Part shown: piece by piece, positions 58,530 to 64,000 of the stretch
How positions within the stretch are numbered: the first letter of the stretch is position 1
Layout: the number at the start of each line of letters is the position of its first letter
NCBI GenBank assembly: GCA_963693305.1
Contig: OY855904.1
Location: 44,810,315 to 44,874,314, forward strand
DNA length: 64,000 nt
Source of the DNA: Meandrina meandrites
Lineage: Eukaryota; Cnidaria; Anthozoa; Scleractinia; Meandrinidae
Direction of reading: 5' to 3'
Position numbers and translations under genes: made by a program
Notes under the pieces: model-generated
What the model saw: only the letters and a program-made list of their open reading frames with translations
Told to the model about the DNA's origin: nothing
Database searches by the model: none

Positions 58530-60997
58530 CTTCACATTTCCAGAAAAATCAAGTGAAACTTAACCTTACGACCTTCTTAGAAAACTAGAAATGTTTATCA
58601 GTAAAATGACAAGACTCAATTGTTGGTTGATTATACGAATGAAATATTTTACAGCGAGAAATGCTAATTTTGTTAATTGTCGAAATGACGTTGCGCCGGG
58701 CCCGGTATAAGCACAATATCTAATTGCCCGTAACGCGGCCAAAAATAATTTTGCTGTGAGTTTCAAGCAAAATTATTTTGTCGCGACTTTGAGAGGGTGG
58801 TTTTTTAAAAAAACTGCCTCTAAAATGAGTGGGGACATATAGCGGGAATATAGAGCGTCATTTATGTAGAATCTTACGTAATACTCGCCATCTCAAAGTT
58901 AAAAATACGCCTTTCCGAATTTAAAGCGATTAATTAGCATTTAACGTTCGACAGATAAATCGGGAATGGCATGTGGCGTTTGAGTTGTTAGCGAATGTTT
59001 GTAGTTCGTTCTGTCCTGCAGTTTTAATTCATAGTTGAAATGAATAAATCTGCCAGTAAACGATACTTCAATGTCATTTTAATTGGCCTGCAATTTATGC
59101 AATGAATTACGGAACTGACCAGAAGACCGAAAGGAAGTTAGGCGGTGTAAAGACAACTATTTCTGCCAGATACACTGGACAGGAAAGTTAGGTAATTTAA
59201 CTCATCTGACACCGGCTGCGCAAAACGCTCGCCGATAAAGAATTGTAAAAGTCACTTCTATAAGCGTTTGGTTTATTGTTTGGTTTGCTTCTGGTTGGGC
59301 TACGTCACCAGGCTTGGTGTTCTTTGAGTCGGTTGTTCAGTTCGAATTCTTAGCTAGACAGACAGATGACTTGTCCACTCTCGCTTCTAATCATGCAAAG
59401 AACGGAATATTGCGTGAGTGATAAATAAATACTACACTTTTATGATTCTGTACAAACGTAGCCTCTTATCATATTGGAGCCGTACTGAAGGTCATTTAGT
59501 AGATGCTATTTTTTATTATAGATCTTACTGTATTGCGATTTTTTCAGATGTTGTTATTGAACATAATTATAAAGAGTGTATATGCATACGTTAATATTCT
59601 ACAGCATAGCGTACAAACGTTTATGGGGCTAAAAATGTAAACAAGACATTTCAAAAACCGTCCAACTTCAAGCAAGGGTTAATTGTGCAAATGCAAAAGG
59701 AATATGATGCTCAACTGAATCTTGTGCTAAGTGTAAACTTAAACTTATTTTACTAAGATGGTTATGCAATTATACTTGTTTTGGCAATAGGTGCAAGATA
59801 ATTCTGAGATAGAAAAAAAAAATGGGGTTAAGGTTACTGATAACCTTTTCTGGTTGGAATTTTGCAAAATTGCAGAAACCTACCATTAGATAGCCCACTC
59901 TTCTGGTTTTCTTTTCTAAAAAAAATTATTTTGTTACGAAGTTTTCTAGCAGAGTTATTGCAAATTTTGTGTTTTGCGTGACTAAAAAGTTAATCCCCAA
60001 AGCTGTTATGACATGTCAACACTTCGGACCTCTGGTGAGTTTCACGAGGGAATACATCCGGAGATGCTCCAATTACGTAATGTGTTCACGAAGAGGTTGT
60101 GTTTTATTTGTGGTCCATGCGAGGAGAAATGTGAGGCGAATTTATTGAGAATAAGCAAAAACGTGAGAGTTCACCCTGGGTTAAAAGTAAGAAAAAGCCC
60201 GGCCTAAGAAAGCGAACAAAGATTTGCTTTTTGGAACGGCCTTTACCCCTTTGCCTCGTTGCATTCGAATTACGCGCGCCCGATTTCGTTTTTCGTTTTT
60301 ATGACCACGGATAACAAATGCAATGGCTGCAGATCGAGCGGCGAATAACTTTTCCCCGCGAATTCGAGACTGTTTTGTAACAAGCGACATAAGGGGGCTG
60401 TATGTTAAATTTTTATTGGTCGGCGGCATGGGCCGCATTCACACCCGCGTTGACAAGGTGTGAAAACTAATAAAATCTTTTCGGCCCAAAAACTCGGGGT
60501 TTATTTTTCCACCATTAACCTCTCTTCAAATGAATTAATATGGTATGTAGATTTGTCGGATTTTTACGAAATTTGGCCAAAATGATCGTGAGATATTGGT
60601 GCACAAAAGTGCGTCGGGCAAGATCCAAAATGCCCGACACACTTTGATAGGCTATCAAGTGCTGATCGATATAGTGCAGTTTGTTTTGATGTAAGAGATA
60701 ACGCGGGTGCGGGTAATTCAGCGAAGCGAACATCGATAATTTCAAGTTTGAAGGCTCGGGCGCGCTAACCAAAGCAATAAATTTCCAATATTTTTATATA
60801 TTTGGATTCTACATTTCATAACCTTTCATAACCATAGATATATAGTTATCCATGGTTCCACCGAAAATGACGCGCGTACGAAACATTTTCCGAACGGCAC
60901 TCGAAAAGGTTATCAGTAACCCAGACATGGCGACGACTGATCGATGGACCCCTTGCTCCATTTTTTTTATTAAAACCAACATTCCACAATTGACACG
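58530..60997 (+). repeat. segmental duplication copy C (partial, interrupted)
   Basis: Copy of the right part of B (from the block at 55560). Interrupted by the element at 59832-60921 and ended by the Polinton at 60998. Confidence 0.9.
59832..60921. mobile_element. ~1.1-kb element with GGTTACTGATAACCTTTTC ends
   Basis: Inverted ends GGTTACTGATAACCTTTTC and its complement. Copy B at 57618-57650 shows the site without it. No target duplication is evident; six to nine bases differ at the junction. A small hairpin (GTCGGGCA/TGCCCGAC) lies at 60607-60637. A 64-codon frame at 60013 is unrecognised. Confidence 0.75.
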
Positions 60998-63900
60998 AGT
61001 AGCATAGGTTTGGGCAAACCAAGACAGAATTTGAAATTCCATCCGAGACAAATTCAAATTCTCCCTTAATTCCTCGACAAACCATACTCGGGATGAAATC
61101 CTCGATAAATTATATATGTTTTAAAAATTGAATTTTAGGTTTAAAGAAATGTTTCATAAATAATAAGTATGTATAAACAAACAGTAAAAGAGTTAAAGGC
61201 CCTTGCCAAAGAGCGAGGCATCAAAGGTTATTACAGAATGCGTAAAGCGGAGCTGATCGAGGCGTTAGAGGAGGAGAGTGAGATTTTTTACTCAGCGAAT
61301 GAACAGACTGTACCGGAGGTTGATATCCCGATTCCAGCACCATCAAGAGTAACGCAGATGAGGAATCTTGCCACTGATTTAGCAGCGCCCGTAAAGAGTG
61401 TAATAAACAGGTTTACAGGTTGGTTATTAAATTATATCCCTGAACCTATCAAAAGCGCTGTGAATGAAAGAGTCGAAAACCTGAAGGAGAGAGTGAACAG
61501 TATTTTTAGGAGGCGGGAAGAAGTGAGTAAACCTATAGAGGATGTAAATTCACCTGAAAAGGATAACCTCACACCCAGAGAGTACAAGACAGCTATAAAG
61601 GGTTATTTTAAAACGTTCAGAGTTAACGGTATAAACGGCATGGATGAGAAGACGTTTATGAATAACGTAAAACCGAGGGTTATAAATCTCATAAAGAGTA
61701 AGGGATCAATCAAAGTCAAGTTAATTCTCACCGTAAGGTTTACCAAAGAGAATCCCGCCACCGGTAACATCGACATTAATGTATACTCCTTCGCATCAAA
61801 AATGGAGATTGTGACAGAGTCAACCGATATCTCTGTTCTTTACGATCATATGGTAGATGTAATCTTTGAATTGATACAGAATTTTCAAAACAGAGGTTCC
61901 GGTTGGCAATTCGACAGAGTCGAACACCTCGACATAAACATTAACCCTTACAATCCTCTGTCTGCCTCTTCTTATATTGAGTTACCAAGTAGTTTATACA
62001 TGAAAAAGGCGATCATCAACGTGAAGAATGAGAATGATAATGAGTGTTTTAAGTGGGCAGTAACCTCAGCAGTGTTTCCTGCTAAAGAACATGCAGAGAG
62101 ACTCAGCAAACAGATGAGAAAAGACTCAGAAAAGTTTGACTGGATAGGTATTGAGTTTCCTGTCTCACTTAAACAGATAGATAAGTTTGAAAATCAGAAC
62201 AATTACGCAATCAATGTATTCGGTTATGAAAAGGTAGTTTACCCTTTAAGAATAAGCAAAAAGAAAGATCAGGTGATAAACCTTCTCCTCATCGCTGACG
62301 AAGAGACCAATCACTACTGCTGGATCAAAAACATGTCAAGACTTTTATCTTCTGATGTTAGTAAGCACCACGGTAAGAGACATTTCTGCTACAGATGCTT
62401 AAACTCGTTTCATTCAGAGAAATCACTGGATAAGCATAAAGAGTACTGTCATAATAACGAGGCTGTCAAGATTGAGATGCCGATCAGAGAAGACGATGAA
62501 GGAAATACTTTTCCCGTCCATATAAAATTCAATCATTTTCATAAGAAGATGAGAGTTCCCTTCGTTGTTTATGCTGATTTTGAATGCTTCACAGAGAAGA
62601 TAGACACATGTCAACCAGAAGAGGGTAAAAGCTTCACCAATCAGTACCAAAAGCATAGACCCTCAGGTTTCAGTTATCTCATCAAATGCTTCGATGATGA
62701 CATTTTAGCACCTCACCTTAGACATTACACAGCTGAATCTCCTGATGATAACATCCCTCAATTATTTATCGAGTCTTTGGAGAAGGATATCAAGGAGATC
62801 TATAACAAGTTTAAAAAACCAAAGAAGATGGTGATGACGCGGGAGGATAAGATCAACTATAAAAAGGCAACTCACTGTCATATCTGTGAGGAAGAGATAG
62901 ATAAAGATAAAGATAAAAAGGTTCGCGACCATTGTCACCTCACCGGTAAGTTTAGAGGAGCAGCCCATAACAAATGTAATTTAAAGTTTAAAATACCCAA
63001 ATTCTATCCTGTCATATTTCACAATCTCTCAGGTTACGACAGTCATCTCTTTATCAAAAACCTCGGTAAATCAGAGGGAAAGATAGACTGCATACCCTGT
63101 AATGAGGAGAAGTACATCTCATTTACCAAAGAGATAATTGTTGATAAATTCATAAATGAGGAGAAAAAAGAGGTAGAGGTAAAGCGTAAAATAAGATTCA
63201 TCGACTCTTTTAAATTCATGGCGACTAGCCTCGACAGTTTGGTAAAGAATCTTCCGAAAGAGTCTTTTAAAAATATTACAGAATTTTATGAAGGTGACCA
63301 GTTAAAACTTCTATTAAGAAAGGGTGTATTTCCCTACGATTGGTTTGACTCTTTTGACAGACTCTCTTTAACATCACTTCCTACCAAAGAGGCATTTCAC
63401 TCAATATTGAATGACAGCGAAATCTCAGAAGAGGATTACATTCATGCACAGAATGTCTGGGAAACATTTAAAATGAAGACCATGAGAGATTACCATGACC
63501 TCTATCTAAAGAGTGATGTTCTCCTTCTCTCTGACGTCTTTGAAAACTTTAGGGATGTTTGCCTTGATAATTACCATCTCGACCCGATGTTCTATTACAC
63601 AGCTCCCGGACTCGCTTGGGATGCGTGTTTAAAAATCAACAAGGTCGAACTTGAGTTATTGAGTGATTACGATATGTTAATGATGGTTGAGAAAGGAATT
63701 CGAGGGGGTGTCTCTATGATCTCGACGAGATACGGAAAAGCAAACAATCCTTACATGAAAGATTACGATCCCGATCAACCGACTAAGTTTATCTCTTATC
63801 TCGACGCAAACAATCTCTACGGTTGGGCAATGTGTAAACCTCTGCCGACTAAAGGTTTTAGATGGATGAAGAGAGAAGAGTTGAAAGATTGGAAGAGTAT

Positions 63901-64000
63901 GCCGTGCATACTTGAGGTCGACTTGGAGTACCCTGAACATCTTCACGATCTGCATAACGACTATCCGTTAGCACCGGAGAGACTCATCGTGAATAAGGTG
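60998..64000 (+). mobile_element. Polinton/Maverick element, left end
   Basis: DNA matching copy B stops after TTGACACG, and AGTAGCATAGGTTTGGGC begins. Polintons begin with AG and make 6-bp duplications, so GACACG (60992-60997) is the predicted left target duplication. The element's polymerase starts 171 bp inside. The right end and other genes (integrase, protease, ATPase, capsid) lie outside the window. Confidence 0.75.
61169..64000 (+). CDS. Polinton-type protein-primed DNA polymerase B (runs off window)
   Basis: Family-B polymerase that copies the element from a protein primer. ATG at 61169 opens 944 codons without a stop to the window edge. Residues 1-40 form a SAP/Rho-N-like helical segment (ELKALAKERGIKGYYRMRK). 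A C2H2-like finger lies at 407-428 (CYRC…HKEYCH). Exonuclease motif I is at 470-472 (YADFECF), II at 618-624 (HNLSGYD) and III at 779-783 (YLKSD). Between I and II sits an endonuclease-VII-like Cys/His module, 570-604 (CHIC, then DHCHLTGKFRG and HNKCN). Polymerase motif A begins at Asp879 (YLDANNLYG). Motifs B and C should follow beyond 64000. No break was found, suggesting a young copy. It could also be called adintovirus-like. Confidence 0.93.
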   Translation, partial: MYKQTVKELKALAKERGIKGYYRMRKAELIEALEEESEIFYSANEQTVPEVDIPIPAPSRVTQMRNLATDLAAPVKSVINRFTGWLLNYIPEPIKSAVNERVENLKERVNSIFRRREEVSKPIEDVNSPEKDNLTPREYKTAIKGYFKTFRVNGINGMDEKTFMNNVKPRVINLIKSKGSIKVKLILTVRFTKENPATGNIDINVYSFASKMEIVTESTDISVLYDHMVDVIFELIQNFQNRGSGWQFDRVEHLDININPYNPLSASSYIELPSSLYMKKAIINVKNENDNECFKWAVTSAVFPAKEHAERLSKQMRKDSEKFDWIGIEFPVSLKQIDKFENQNNYAINVFGYEKVVYPLRISKKKDQVINLLLIADEETNHYCWIKNMSRLLSSDVSKHHGKRHFCYRCLNSFHSEKSLDKHKEYCHNNEAVKIEMPIREDDEGNTFPVHIKFNHFHKKMRVPFVVYADFECFTEKIDTCQPEEGKSFTNQYQKHRPSGFSYLIKCFDDDILAPHLRHYTAESPDDNIPQLFIESLEKDIKEIYNKFKKPKKMVMTREDKINYKKATHCHICEEEIDKDKDKKVRDHCHLTGKFRGAAHNKCNLKFKIPKFYPVIFHNLSGYDSHLFIKNLGKSEGKIDCIPCNEEKYISFTKEIIVDKFINEEKKEVEVKRKIRFIDSFKFMATSLDSLVKNLPKESFKNITEFYEGDQLKLLLRKGVFPYDWFDSFDRLSLTSLPTKEAFHSILNDSEISEEDYIHAQNVWETFKMKTMRDYHDLYLKSDVLLLSDVFENFRDVCLDNYHLDPMFYYTAPGLAWDACLKINKVELELLSDYDMLMMVEKGIRGGVSMISTRYGKANNPYMKDYDPDQPTKFISYLDANNLYGWAMCKPLPTKGFRWMKREELKDWKSMPCILEVDLEYPEHLHDLHNDYPLAPERLIVNKV

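Overview
This is animal nuclear DNA, most likely from a stony coral (Scleractinia). It is AT-rich, has spliced genes with long introns, carries two complete five-exon GFP-like fluorescent-protein genes of coral type, and is packed with foldback and MITE-type transposons, LINE fragments, tRNA-derived SINEs and AT microsatellites. I cannot name the genus. No rRNA, CRISPR array, operon or other bacterial feature was seen.

Layout. From 1 to about 23 kb the DNA is mostly mobile and repetitive: several small inverted-repeat elements with visible target-site duplications, tandem repeats, an L1-like LINE 3' end with a CR1/L2-like LINE nested in it, a decayed THAP-domain gene, and an L1-like LINE fragment that ends next to degenerate telomeric repeats. 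A few short open stretches between good splice signals are listed as candidate exons only. From 23.3 to 38.7 kb lies a large imperfect palindrome. Its arms each carry one fluorescent-protein gene, transcribed outward (minus 27864 to 23986, plus 32660 to 38146). About 4.8 kb separates the two start codons and holds a 72-bp minisatellite and a direct duplication. Both genes read through all five exons and keep the chromophore Cys-Tyr-Gly and the catalytic Arg and Glu. The right arm also has a second, proximal first exon behind a TATA box; the left arm keeps the TATA box but has lost that exon.

From 38.7 to 54 kb there are more foldback elements, including a piggyBac-like MITE with TTAA ends, a 1.8-kb composite palindrome and hAT-like elements. 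A segment of about 2.3 kb carrying a decayed SAP-like coding region is present at 43.4-45.7 kb, again at 54.3-57.7 kb, and in part at 58.5-61.0 kb. Between the last two copies is an orphan first exon of a third fluorescent-protein gene (58075). The right end of the window enters a Polinton/Maverick element whose protein-primed DNA polymerase B is open for 944 codons from 61169 and runs off the edge.

The only intact host genes I can defend are the two fluorescent-protein genes; the only intact mobile-element gene is the Polinton polymerase. The most interesting local story is the fluorescent-protein cluster: inverted duplication, first-exon gain or loss, a rebuilt C-terminus, and repeated transposon insertion.
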